A DNA stretch of 64,000 nt from Notospermus geniculatus. Lineage: Eukaryota; Nemertea; Pilidiophora; Heteronemertea; Lineidae. The notes under the pieces were generated by a model. The model was given only the letters and a program-made list of their open reading frames with translations. It made no database searches and was not told the origin of the DNA. This document shows positions 44,168 to 55,900 of this stretch, in pieces. The DNA lies in contig NMRB01001211.1 in NCBI GenBank assembly GCA_002633025.1, positions 135,215 through 199,214 of the forward strand. The letters run 5' to 3'. The translations under genes and the position numbers were made by a program. Position 1 is the stretch's first letter. Every line of letters starts with the position of its first letter.

Positions 44168-46758
44168 AGTTTGGTTTCCGAACCCACCGCTAGGGCTATG
44201 AGGGTTCGGTATCATTGTGTCCACACAGGTTGCGCAAGACTGCTGTTGCATTTGTGTTGAGACTGCTTTGCACAGACCTGTGTCCGCGCGCGGCGCCAAT
44301 TTCCTCCGCACGGTGACGCCAGGCTTACACCTTTGCCACCAAGCACCCTCATCACCCTGCGCTTTAGCGCAGGTCATATTTATAACGTTTAAAATCACTT
44401 TAATTTTCGTCAGATTAACTTGATAACTTAAAACATGTCTATTTAGAAAAGAATTTTGATCAGAACCAATATATTTTGCAATTTATCGCGTTCTAAATGG
44501 CGCACTATTTTTCCGTGCAAGGGCACTACATGGCGGCGTAAACCGGCCAGCAACCAATCAGAATGTTCCGATTTTGAGTGACATGTGGTTGGTAAACAAT
44601 AGCACGTGGGTTTGTTCTGTCAAATTCAAAATGGATGTCATGGATGTACGTAGGATGTACGTGAAGGAAGCCGTTCACACACTGTGNNNNNNNNNNNNNN
44701 NNNNNNNNNNNNNNNNNNNNNNNNNNNNNNNNNNNNNNNNNNNNNNNNNNNNNNNNNNNNNNNNNNNNNNNNNNNNNNNNNNNNNNNNNNNNNNNNNNNN
44801 NNNNNNNNNNNNNNNNNNNNNNNNNNNNNNNNNNNNNNNNNNNNNNNNNNNNNNNNNNNNNNNNNNNNNNNNNNNNNNNNNNNNNNNNNNNNNNNNNNNN
44901 NNNNNNNNNNNNNNNNNNNNNNNNNNNNNNNNNNNNNNNNNNNNNNNNNNNNNNNNNNNNNNNNNNNNNNNNNNNNNNNNNNNNNNNNNNNNNNNNNNNN
45001 NNNNNNNNNNNNNNNNNNNNNNNNNNNNNNNNNNNNNNNNNNNNNNNNTAGTTTGGTTCCCGAACCCACCGCTAGGGCTATGAGGGTTCGGTATTGGCTT
45101 CCGAGCATTTCCTTTTATGGCGTTACTATTTTTAGAATCACAATGAAAACATAGGCACGTGGTTGGGAAATGTCAAAGCGAATTCAACATGTTGAAGGGG
45201 AAAGCCTAATGTTTTCGGCCACTACGAACGCAACCATCGAATTTATTTGATTCAGAGGCTGGTAAAAACGACAAACTTGCCGAATTGTTGGGGTAATTCG
45301 GCGGTGACCTGTGCATGCATGCATGGACCCGTGGTTTAGGCATCGCGTAGGCTACATGTGCAGAAAAAGCGTGATGCTGCTCTCGAAAAGGCATCCAAGG
45401 CAAATTGTGTTGCTTCTGCAGCAAGACGAGTTCACTTAAACGGTGTGCCAGGTCACCAACAACCATGCAAACCCCTAGGAAAATTCAGTTGTGAGAGTCT
45501 ATCCGGCGCGTTGACGTCGCATGTATTCCACCATTTTGTCTACTGATCACGGCATGGGTTGGAGAGTGTCTCCCTTGCGGTTGGAGAGTGTCTCGTGACG
45601 TCAGGCAACTAAGAATCCGGAGTCCAGCGTTCCAAATAAGGAATGTGCCACAGCCAATACCAACCCTGATAGCAAGGACACGTGGAAATTACGTGAAAAA
45701 AACGTGAATGCATGACGTGGAAATCACGTCTAAAAAGACGTAATTCCAACGTTGTTTTGCTCATGGGAATCACGTGGTTAGCACGTCGTTTCTTCACGTG
45801 AATATAACATGAATAAGACGTCTTTCCAACGTGACACATTTCTGCAGTTCAATCATATGACGTCGTTTCCACGTGATTTCCACCAGTTTATGAACCAGTT
45901 TCCACTGTATTTTCAACCAGTCATAGTGATGGATTTCGGGTTTCAACCAGCTTTCAACCAGTGGCTTCTTTTTTCACATTTTAACCTTTAAGGATACTTC
46001 CAACTGCCTACCCGCAGGTGGCAGGAGAAGTATTCCTGATGATCAAAAAACCCTGATCAGGGGACTCTGTTAGGCCGAGTCGGCCGCAACAGTGAAGTTG
46101 CTATAACATAATGAGAGATGATGACGAGGGTTGTATTCAAATTTCTTGAAAATTTCTGTGGTGTAGGTCATGCAATGTTTCCTAATATTGTAACACGGAT
46201 TAAAATTATGAGTGTAGTTTATGGTACCAACTAATGTCATTACCATGTTGGTATTAGTTGTCCCAATGCTTTAATGTACCGTATTTTTCATTGTACTGAT
46301 TAATTATTAGGATTTATATTAAACAGTATTTGACGTCTTTCCCACGTGATTTCTACGTCTTATATAAAAAGTGTTTTGGGGGTTTCTAATGGGTTTTTTT
46401 TACTTTCTTCATTGTTATACTTGTATTTATAGTTAATATTCTCAAAAAATTAACTTTTTAAAACTTGTCTTTTGTGACACGTAATTTTCACGTGATCATT
46501 TAACGTATTTCCAACACTTGGGTGGTCGTTGCAAACTGGTTGAAAACATGACGTGATTAAAACGTGATCACTCGTTTCCACACATGAGAGTCATAAAAAG
46601 GTTGCCCGCTCACGTGAAAAACACGTTGAAAACTTGTCGTGACAAAACGTGTGACGAGTTTGACCAGTTATGACCAGATCACCACGTGTTTAAGACGTCT
46701 TCATGCTGTCAGGGAAACCCTAGATGCGTAGCCCTCTAGGGGTTGGGAACCAAACTAA
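44168..46758. mobile_element. TTAGTTTGGTTCCCGAACCC composite element
   Basis: TTAGTTTGGTTTCCGAACCC at 44168 recurs directly at 45049 (TAGTTTGGTTCCCGAACC) and in mirror form at 46738-46758 (GGGTTGGGAACCAAACTAA). A 362-base gap (44687-45048) precedes the second copy, so the left side may be assembly duplication. Confidence 0.55.
45665..46716. mobile_element. ACGTG-rich element with CCCTGAYAGCA ends
   Basis: CCCTGATAGCA at the left is mirrored by TGCTGTCAGGG at the right. In between, ACGTG/CACGT and GACGTC words recur dozens of times, often as ACGTGATTTCCACGT or CCAACGTGA. No coding frame. Looks like a non-autonomous DNA transposon built of subterminal repeats. Confidence 0.7.
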
Positions 46759-46759
46759 A

Positions 46760-47296
46760 CATTCATAACATTTTAGCATGATTTTCAGTGACAAAATGAC
46801 GGCAATATTCACGAAATAGACAAATCGTGACATGATAAGCGAAGGCTGTCAATATGTCGAAGTACCAGTAGGCCTACAATGAAAAAGTACCTTTTCTCGG
46901 TAAAGACGAGACCTCCCTCCGGCCCGCTGCCATGCTAAGAGCTAAATTGCCTAATGACGTCACAGAGTACCTGAGCAGACCTTGAATTCCGATTTTGCGC
47001 TTCAATGTCATGGCGTTCCTGAGAAGACTTTATCCTTCTTGTCATCATCACTTTCATGTTATTGAGACATGTCAGTTAGGCGTGGGCACTGTCGGATCGA
47101 AAATAACTCGTCCCCTACTCAATATCAGACCACACAACACTGTTCTAGCAGCTAATGCAGGATGTAAGCGATGTTTTACAATGAACAATGAAAACTCACA
47201 ACACAAAAACCAAAACAGCATCACATCGGCAGCTCATCATGTCATGACCAGATGACTACGGTAGGGCCTATGATAGGCCTACCGGTAGGCCTAGTA
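46760..47296. other. No gene seen
   Basis: Unrecognised sequence; three TAGGCCTA octamers close together near 47276-47294. Confidence 0.5.
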
Positions 47297-47484
47297 TGAG
47301 CTGCTGGCATTATCGTGAAATACGTACCGCAAAAATGATGACGTCACAAAGTACAACGCCGCCTGACTTCAATCAACCTCGTACCCAGGCAATAGTCTAT
47401 AGTGTTATGACACTTGTATTCGTATTATAGTGAAGGTATCATTCCTACCTGCCCATATATGTGCGCACCTTTTTCCGTCATAAT

Positions 47485-47730
47485 AGGGCCGTTTAGACGA
47501 CAGGCAGAAATCCTCTTGCGATCCGATCGAATCCGATTGTGGTTCGAAACTCTTGCGTGTAAACGGTACCCAATGTAGTCCAATGTGGATTTAAAATGGT
47601 CCGGAATCCACATTGGACCGCATAACACCACATTCAAATCTCGTCTACACAAATGAGACGCGATGCGGGTCGATCGGATCCAATTGGATCGAATCTGAAT
47701 GTGTCTTTTGGGCTGTCGTCTAAACGCCCT
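47485..47730. mobile_element. GGGCCGTTTAGACGACA MITE, copy 2
   Basis: AGGGCCGTTTAGACGACAGG is mirrored by GGCTGTCGTCTAAACGCCCT. Same family as 11209-11446. It is missing from the opposite arm of the palindrome, so it arrived after the palindrome formed. Confidence 0.9.
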
Positions 47731-48261
47731 GCAATTATTTTCATTAACACGTGTTTATTTCATTGATTTCACGTCCTTTTATTTGTAAACAATACCCCTA
47801 CCCGGTTATTTTTAGTTAGGCTTCAAAGTTGAAAGGACATTTAAGTTTGAATGCCGAAAAAGGCAAGATTTGTGTAGGACGGATAAAGCCGCATACACAC
47901 AATTACATAAATTGCTCCTCCTGCTCGGCTGAAGGTTACAATCCCCGATTGGTAGTGTCGTTACCCCGTGGCACTCAGTGGAAATCGTATTTTATTGTAG
48001 GGTACAATGCGGCTTATTCCGTCAATCGATGACTTTTTTCCACTGATCGGGACTGTAAATTCGTTCCCTGAATTGCTATTCGTCAAGGGTTTAAGGGTCC
48101 TATTCTACTGCATTGTCCAATTGAACGATGATGGCAGAACTGCGCCTTATTCCGTCAAGGTATCATTCCAAAATCATACGATGTTGTCGCATAACTTAGG
48201 CTAGATGGATGCAGTTGTAATAAATGGCATATTATAGTTGAAAACACATATATCACCCCCA

Positions 48262-49275
48262 AAAAATGGAGGCCGTGGAAACAAGTACCAAGGAAATACG
48301 TACCACATCTTGGCGTTTCGCCCCCAAAACTCCAAGCCCCGATTTGCTGTATTCCGTCCCCAACGAAACCCTTGGCGCAAAGTTAAGATTGAAGGGTAGT
48401 CTAGGCATATATATATACTCGTGAAATACGTACCGCATACTTAATACTTCACTGATGCCACAAAAATGAAAATAACAGCCGTGGAAACAAGTACCAGGGA
48501 AATACGTACCACATCTTGGCGTCTCGCCCCCAAAACTTTCCAAGCCCCTATTTGCTGTATTCCATCCCCAACGAAACCCTTGACGCAAATTAACATTGAC
48601 GGGTAGTCTAGGCATATATATATACTCGTGAAATACGTACCGCACACTGAATACTGCACTGATCCTCCAAAATTAACTTAAATACACTGCCCGTGGAAAT
48701 AAGTACCAGGGAAATACGTACCACATCTTGGCGTTTCGCCCCCAAAACTTTCCAAGCCCCTATTTGCTGTATTCCGTCCCCAACGAAACCCTTGACGCAA
48801 AGTTAAGATTGAAGGGTAGTCTAGGAAATAGAAATACGTACCGGACCGAAAAACAATGCGGTATGTATTTCACGAGTATATATATATACCTAGACTACCC
48901 GTCAATGTTAATTTGCGTCAAGGGTTTCGTTGGGGATGGAATACAGCAAATAGGGGCTTGGAAAGTTTTGGGGGCGAGACGCCAAGATGTGGTACGTATT
49001 TCCCTGGTACTTGTTTCCACGGCTGTTATTTTCATTTTTGTGGCATCAGTGAAGTATTAAGTATGCGGTACGTATTTCACGAGTATATATATATGCCTAG
49101 ACTACCCTTCAATCTTAACTTTGCGCCAAGGGTTTCGTTGGGGACGGAATACAGCAAATAGGGGCTTGGAAAGTTTTGGGGGTGAAACGCCAAGATATGG
49201 TACGTATTTCCCTGGCACTTATTTCCACTGGTATTAACCTTGGTACTTGTTTCCACGGCCTCCATTTTTTGGGGG
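48262..49275. repeat. About 210-bp units in tandem and inverted
   Basis: Units with GTGGAAACAAGTACCAGGGA, AATACGTACCACATCTTGGC and GTATTCCGTCCCCAACGAAA start near 48270, 48480 and 48692 on one side of the axis; mirrored units lie at about 48880-49270. Each unit starts or ends with ATATATATATACTCGTG. Open frames up to 130 codons here simply follow the repeat and are not taken as genes. Confidence 0.8.
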
Positions 49276-50273
49276 TGATATGTGTGGCCATATGTGTTTT
49301 CAAGTAATACGCCATTTATTACAACTGCATCCATCTAGCCCGGCCTACGTTATGCGACAACATCGTATCATTGATGATTTTGGAATGATACCTTGACGGA
49401 ATAAGGCGCGATCTGCCATCATCATTCAATTGGACAATGCAGTAGAATAGGACCCTTAAACCCTTGACGAATAGCAATTCAGGGAACGAATTTACAGTCC
49501 CGATCAGTGGAAAAAAGTCATCGATTGACGGAATAAGCCGCATTGTACCCTACAATAAAATACGATTTCCACTGAGTGCCACGGAGTAACGACACTTCCA
49601 ATCGGGGATTCTAACCTTCAGCCGAGCAGGAGGAGCAATTTATGTAATTGTGTGTATGCGGCTTTATCCGTCGTACACAAATCTTGCCTTTTTCGGCATT
49701 CAAACTTAAATGCCCTTTCAACTTTGAAGCCTAACTAAAAATAACCGGGTAGGGGTATTGTTTACAAATAAAAGGACGTGAAATCAATGAAATAAGCAGG
49801 TGTTAATGAGAATATGTTTATTGTCAAAAACCATTCATTTCTGAAAATAATTGTAGCTACCGGTATGACGGAAAAAGGTGCGCACATATATGGGCAGGTA
49901 GGGGTATTGTTTACAAATAAAAGGACGTGAAATCAATGAAATAAAGACGTGTTAATAAGAAATTTTTACGAAAAAGCATTCATTTCCAACAATAATGGTA
50001 TGACGGAAGAAGGTGTAAATAGGCCTATACATCATGTACATATATCGGTAGCCCTTGGGGAAAATCACACTTTTGATTTGGAATCATGCCTACGACTACG
50101 ACAGCCACTGTATTCCTTGGGTACGAGGTTGAAGTCAGGCGGCGTTGTACTTTGTGACGTCATCATTTCAGCGGTACGTAAATCACGATAATGCCAGCTG
50201 CTCAGCACAGTCATGACAGTCAGGACTCATCTCCGTTTTCAGCAACAAAAGATAAATACACACTGAGCTGGGC

Positions 50274-50400
50274 TGAAGTTTAGGATCCCCGATCGGAAGT
50301 GACGTCAGTCGATGGCACACAATGGAAATCCTATTGTACAATGCGGCTTATTCCGTCAATCGATGACCTTTTTTGGGTGCTGATCGGGGATTCTAAACTC
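50274..50400. repeat. Hairpin (GGATCCCCGATCGG)
   Basis: GTTTAGGATCCCCGATCGG is mirrored by TGATCGGGGATTCTAAAC; the middle CGGCTTATTCCGTCAATCGA also occurs in the palindrome arms. Confidence 0.7.
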
Positions 50401-51866
50401 GTTCCCTGAGCTGACATGTACCAGATAGGCCTAATCAGTATTTTGAGTGTTTCTGCTTCATTTCAGGCATTTTGCAAATGTTCTTTGTTTTACCATTCAG
50501 TTTACGTAGGGTAGTTTCGGGTAATATCACGGGTATAGTGACGACCTTCCCAGAAAACCTGCTCTGCAGGCATTCTGCGCCATGACACACATTCTCTCTT
50601 CCGGTTGGCGGATGAATATCGATGAGAACTACTTTTTACACCAACTTCAGCTGAAAACGCGCTTATAATAAATAAATTATCGCTGATTAACAACCGTTTT
50701 TAAGAGTAGGGTAGTATCACGGAATTTCGGCTATCTTCGTGGGTTTGGTGTTTAATATCGCGGGAACTGACACTCATCGTTGATGCGGGAAATATCGCGG
50801 ATGAAGTCGGGCTGAATCACAGATTGTCGCCATACATCGCGGACCAAAGTGTGTACATGACGAGATGGAGAAAATAGCTGAAATACAGCCCTGATATTGT
50901 TGGTGCACATGAGGGAGTCAATAAACAACAGAAAAAAATCAATAAGTTGCCAAGTAAATGCAGGCAAGATAGAAAAACAGGTCCACGATATTCGCCGATC
51001 TCATCCACGATGTTACCCGAGTCACCTCCACGATCTTTGCCGAATCATCTACGAAGAAAAACCGAGGCCGCAAATGAATTTCACGCCTGCTACGGCTCTG
51101 AGAAGGCTAATTATCGAAGGGAAAATATAAGATGAAGCATTGATATCAAGCTGGGATTTCTATTTCTATGGAATCCTGAGATTTCGGACTATAACCATGC
51201 ACGGTGTTTTAGTGTTTTCGACTGCTGAAATTAGAAGATTGAGCTGGATTGTACCGACCCCTCCAAATCAGGCTTTCCGAGGCCATGTGACAATGATTGA
51301 TGTATGCAAATAGATGTACGTCATCAAAATATGAGGACAGGNAACGCCGAAAGTGACGTCATCAAAACATTATGGCAGCCAAGTTCGGCGCAATGCAAGA
51401 TCGCGTCGAAAAAAAGAAATTAAACCTATGTGTTCTGGTCAGATTACAATCAAAATGGTCCGTCCAGTCACCTAATGTTTAATATGAACATTACAAATAT
51501 TTGGTGTTAAAAGCGATTTTCACTGTAGGTTTTCGAGATATTCATAATAAAAGTGCGGCGTGTTTGACTAATTGATATGCAAATTTTCGTTTACACTAGT
51601 CCCGTGTAGAATTGTATAGGTTGAATCCGGTCGTAGAATCATAACGATGATGTTATGTTTGGAGACCGGAGTTTTCGGTCTATAAGGCTAGGCCTATGCC
51701 ATGGGCATGGTCACATTTAACATTTTTCCTCTTTTCACAATTTAGAGTGATGTCTAAACTAGCCCACATATTCCATCCACTTTGGATACAACTGCCCTAG
51801 GCCTACAATTAATACCTAAAAAATGACTTCGTACAATCGTTCCTTAACGGAAACAGCTCCTTTTAA
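50401..51866. other. Upstream of NDUFB8, no clear exon
   Basis: No gene recognised. A single N at 51342. An ATG at 51372 (MAAKFGAMQDRVEKKK) is a weak candidate for an exon, not supported enough to annotate as NDUFB8 exon 1. Confidence 0.4.
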
Positions 51867-52208
51867 AGGAGTTCGACGTCGAAGTTGTAGGCCTAAACAA
51901 ACCAGTTTGTTTACAAACAGTGGTCGGCAAACTAGTTTTATTCCTTCGTGAAGGTGGCAGCACCAGTAGCGCCCCGTGATCGTTTAACTGGTGCCCGGTC
52001 CAATGCAACTCACTCAACCACTCACTGGTTCCCTATCCGCGCTGTACTGCCACCTATTATCGGTGATATGTACTGAAGTGAATATCTAGTCTCGCGCAGC
52101 CAACCGTTACGTTCCACAGGTACTGCGACACAACGTTCGATCCTCAGATACCTGCTGGGTGACCGAGACTAGTGAATATCGTGTTTACAACTTCGACGTC
52201 GAGCTCCT
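51867..52208. mobile_element. TTAA-flanked element, family 2, copy 1
   Basis: AGGAGTTCGACGTCGAAGTT is mirrored by ACTTCGACGTCGAGCTCCT, with TTAA on both sides (51863-51866, 52209-52212). 342 bp, of which 94 are a later insertion with its 9-bp duplication. The other copy is 53974-54220, inverted. Confidence 0.88.
52087..52171. mobile_element. 85-bp TAGTCTCG element, 9-bp duplication
   Basis: Ends TAGTCTCG / CGAGACTA; flanked by GTGAATATC at 52078-52086 and 52172-52180. The host copy at 53974-54220 has a single GTGAATATC at the same place, an empty site. The element matches 5618-5700 in reverse. Confidence 0.88.
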
Positions 52209-52761
52209 TTAACTGGGTTGTAATTGTACCACGTGACCCTCCATGAGAAGTGTCCATTTTGGCTCCCACCTTCGCTAAGTCTCTTGCAAAGACAGCAAAT
52301 CATCATTTAGCTAGGCCTATGTTTATTGTCATGATGCGACGTCATGACGTTATCCGGTACCGGTGTACGTGAGCACGCCGCTCCAGGCGAATGACGTGGT
52401 ACCAATGATGCGACGTCGTCATGTTCTGTTACCGGTCCTAGGCCTCGCTGTGAGTGCGGGAGCGCTACGAACAAAATTGGTTTCATTTGATGACGTCACT
52501 GCATCATTCCCAAAAGACTAAAATTGCCTCTAAATCCCGATTTTGACCAAAAAGACCCTCCAGTTGCTTAAACATGCGTTTCGGCAGCCGTTCCTGTGAT
52601 TACCAAAGTGTGTCTTGGCTTCATTGAGGCAGTATTGCAATAGTTTCAAGGTGAAAATCCTCTACAAGGCTAAATGAAATGACATGACTCACATTTGGTG
52701 TTTGCTCGCTTCGCCTTATCGGGTCATTGTGTCCATATAAATGCTGCATTTTCTTTTTTAG

Positions 52762-52985
52762 ATTGGAACAAAGAATGGGCTGCTGGGCCACCTCCTAAGA
52801 CAGAAGAAGAGAAAGCTCAGGCAGCCAAAAAATATGGACTCAGACGGGAAGATTATGAGCCATATAAAGATGATGATGGTGCTGGCTGGGGTGATTACCC
52901 AAAGCTACCCTATGTCTCTGGGGACAGCAGAGATCCCTTTTATGACTGGGATATGCCAGAATCAAAGAGAAATTTTAATGAACCA
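52762..52985 (+). CDS. NDUFB8: NDUFB8 exon with DYEPY motif
   Basis: Two hundred twenty-four nt between TTTTTTAG and GTAAGT, phase 1 to 0. Encodes DWNKEWAAGPPPKTEEEKAQ and the EDYEPY...GDYPKLP core, ending NFNEP. Confidence 0.95.
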
Positions 52986-55900
52986 GTAAGTACATGTAGT
53001 CTTAATTCACACTGAATTATTAGTACCCTGCTAATGAAGTTGGGGGGGGGGGAATTTCGCCAAATTCCCGTTTCGCCAAAAACTTACTTGACACCCCCTG
53101 TGTTCTTTCAAAATGAATCGTTCGAAATATTTTAAAACAATTTTTAAAGCAGGGTCATAAGTATAACAAATTAAACGAATGGTATTCATTCCAAAGAAGA
53201 TTGAGGGATGTTATTTTCTAGGTAAATTCTTCAACAATAACGATTGTTTTTAATTTCAATTTTCTTTTGTTCTTCTGATATGCCTGGGGTTACACCAATC
53301 GGGTCCGGCAGTGTTTGCTCCCTTCATATATCTGCACTGACATAAGCGCAGATATAGTCAAGGGAACAAACACTGCTAGAGTTGTGTAACCTTGGGTGTG
53401 GCACATTACACCCGTCCTTTTTGAAGGTGGAGACATAGGCCCCATCCCTTCCAAATCCTGAGTAAAACAGTTTGATAACCAAGGGCCTTATCCTAAACCC
53501 AAACCCAAGTACTTTGCATTGGATCGGTCCATTAGATTAGGGGTTAAATAGCCTGAATAACAAATTTGGCGAAGCGGGAATTTGGCAAAACGGGAATTTG
53601 GCGAAATGGGAATTTGGCCAAATGGGAATTAGGCGAAATGGGAATTTGGCGAATTGGGAATTTGGCGAAATGGGAATTTGGCGAATTGGGAATTTGGCGA
53701 AATGGGAATTTGGCAAAATGGGATTTGGCGAAATGGAACTTTTTTTGGCGAACTGGGAATTTGGCGAAATGTAATTTGGCGAAATGGGAATGAACCAAAA
53801 ACACTACTGCATTCAAAACTGCAAAACTGTTTTGTTTAATATCGAAACTCATAAATGAACAAAAGATGAATAATAAGAATAACATTTGTCTTGTCTCTTT
53901 TTACTTTGTTCGGACTTCAATTCCTACCCCCACAGTCCCACTCCCCTTAGCCCCCAAGGGCAAGGCCCCTTAAAGGAGCTCGACGTCCAAGTTGTAAACA
54001 CTCACTCACTTGTTCTCTATCCATGCGACGCCTGCGGTGCTGCCACCTATTGTCGGTGATTTGTACTGACGTGAATATCGTGAGTGAGTTGCATTGGACC
54101 GGGCACCAGTCTAACGATCACGGGGCGCTACTGGTGCTGCCACCTTCACGAAGGAATAAAACTAGTTTGCTGGCCACTGTAAACAAACCAGTTTGTTTAC
54201 AACTTCGACGTCAAGCTCCTTTAATGTCCACCACTCCTGAGACCTTATTCACAAAGCCCCCGTAACTTTAAGGGTACGCAAAACCTTTGTCAGGCTGATA
54301 GTGAACAGCAGGTTGTCCGAAAAAGGACAATAGTTTACGCACTTCCGTAAACTTGTTACGGAAGCTTCGTGAATAACGTCCCTGGTATCCAAGTCTACTC
54401 AAAAAATAGTGTGGTTTTTGGCCCATATCTCTTAAAAAATTACTTCAACTAAAATGTTTTGACCTTGAAATTATATGCATGTAGGTATCTCTATGTGTAC
54501 ATCGAATTTTGACCCTTTCATCTTCAAAATTGTGGTGGTCACTCGGCCCTCTTGAAAACTGGACTTCACCAATATCTTATGGAGAACAGCAACTAGAATG
54601 TTGTAACTGGTACAATGTAGATTCCCTTATGGCCGCCAGTCGTCCATCTTGAAAAATGTACTTTGGCTCATATCATATGAACAATATCAGCACAAAGAAA
54701 GTTATAACTTGGTATGATGTTTCCCTGGAACATATTGACTTGACACTTATTCGTTCTTCTGGTACATTGTACATTCACACAGGTGAGCACATGGTGCATG
54801 GAGCATTTCATTTACACTTCAGGTACACATTGAAGCAGACATAATTGGTGAAGACAGATGGGATCCAAATTTCAATTACAGATTTACGATGTAAGTTCGG
54901 TAGCTATGTGAACATAAAATTTCAAATAGGGTATATCCTTGACCATTAATGAGGTGTACGTTAACTAGACCAGGGCATTACTCGGGGTGTGTTGAAGCCC
55001 AACAATATGCGTTAGGTTTGTATCCAGTGACGGCCGACGTAACCTTTGACCTTTACATGTTTTTAGGCAACGCTGTAGATGCATGCTCGATAAAACTCTT
55101 CAAATCTATCTAGATTTGAATGATCTAAGTTCCAGTTAGGTATTGGGAGTGTTAGAGAAGAATGAGTTGAAGCATGTTACCTTGCCTGATGAAGGGTTGT
55201 TAGTCGCGCTATAACAGCTCATTGAACTTCTCAAGTGATGAAGGTATGGCGGCCATTTTTGTTTCCACATGGTATCAGTCCAGCCTCACTGTTACCACTG
55301 GCTATATATAGGTTGGACAGGAGACCAGTCTTATCAAGGTGGGGAGGGGAAGGACTCACCTAATGCATACTGTTGGGCTTTAATACTGGAGTACCGGTAT
55401 GTGCTTGGACCGCTGAAACTGCAATCTCCTGCAATAAATGCCTCGAGCCCCTGTAAATCTGGGGGCCAGGGTCATGACCAATGGGGTGTATCTCTGAGAC
55501 CACATCCCACAAGCACTCTACCCCCTTCATAACAAAAAAAGAGGTGAAGTCCTATATACTTCATGGTCAGTTGCATGCCAGGCACATGGGCCTCTAGTTA
55601 TGTTCAGTGCATTGCACCATAATTGCAGGAAAAGACAGGCATAAACAATCAAAATATTTCAGTAGCTTATGGGTTAATAATAACTGTTTTAAAGGTTGGT
55701 TAAACTGAATGTACTTCTTAGCTTGTGGGTATCATTTGCTATGCTGATATACTGTCTTCATTTCAGAGGGGAACAGTTCCGTTGGTTTCTCACTGTTGTG
55801 GGAGGTTTGGTACTTGCATATATACTTCTTATGCCGTACCCAAATTATACACCAATGGTAAGTGCTTTGTTGCATGCATAATGTAGGCCCTACTATCAAG

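Larger units (their letters stand above)
47297..50206. repeat. 2.9-kb palindrome
   Basis: The left arm from GAGCTGCTGGCATTATCGTGA is mirrored to the right arm ending TCACGATAATGCCAGCTGCTC, with the axis near 48850. Arms pair over more than 1 kb, including GCGCACCTTTTTCCGTCATA, CCCCTACCCGGTTATTTTTA and GCGGCTTATTCCGTCAATCG. The left arm carries a MITE (47485-47730); the right arm has a duplicated GGTAGGGGTATTGTTTACAA block (49897-49960). Near the axis each arm carries tandem units. Confidence 0.85.

Noticed and set aside
51372-51479. MAAKFGAMQDRVEKKK frame as NDUFB8 exon 1
   Set aside because: No presequence-like character beyond a few residues and no phase-1 donor recognised.
53544-53885. 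113-codon minus-strand frame of FAKFPFRQIPNSPN-type repeats
   Set aside because: Pure translation of a 15-bp minisatellite; no conserved domain.
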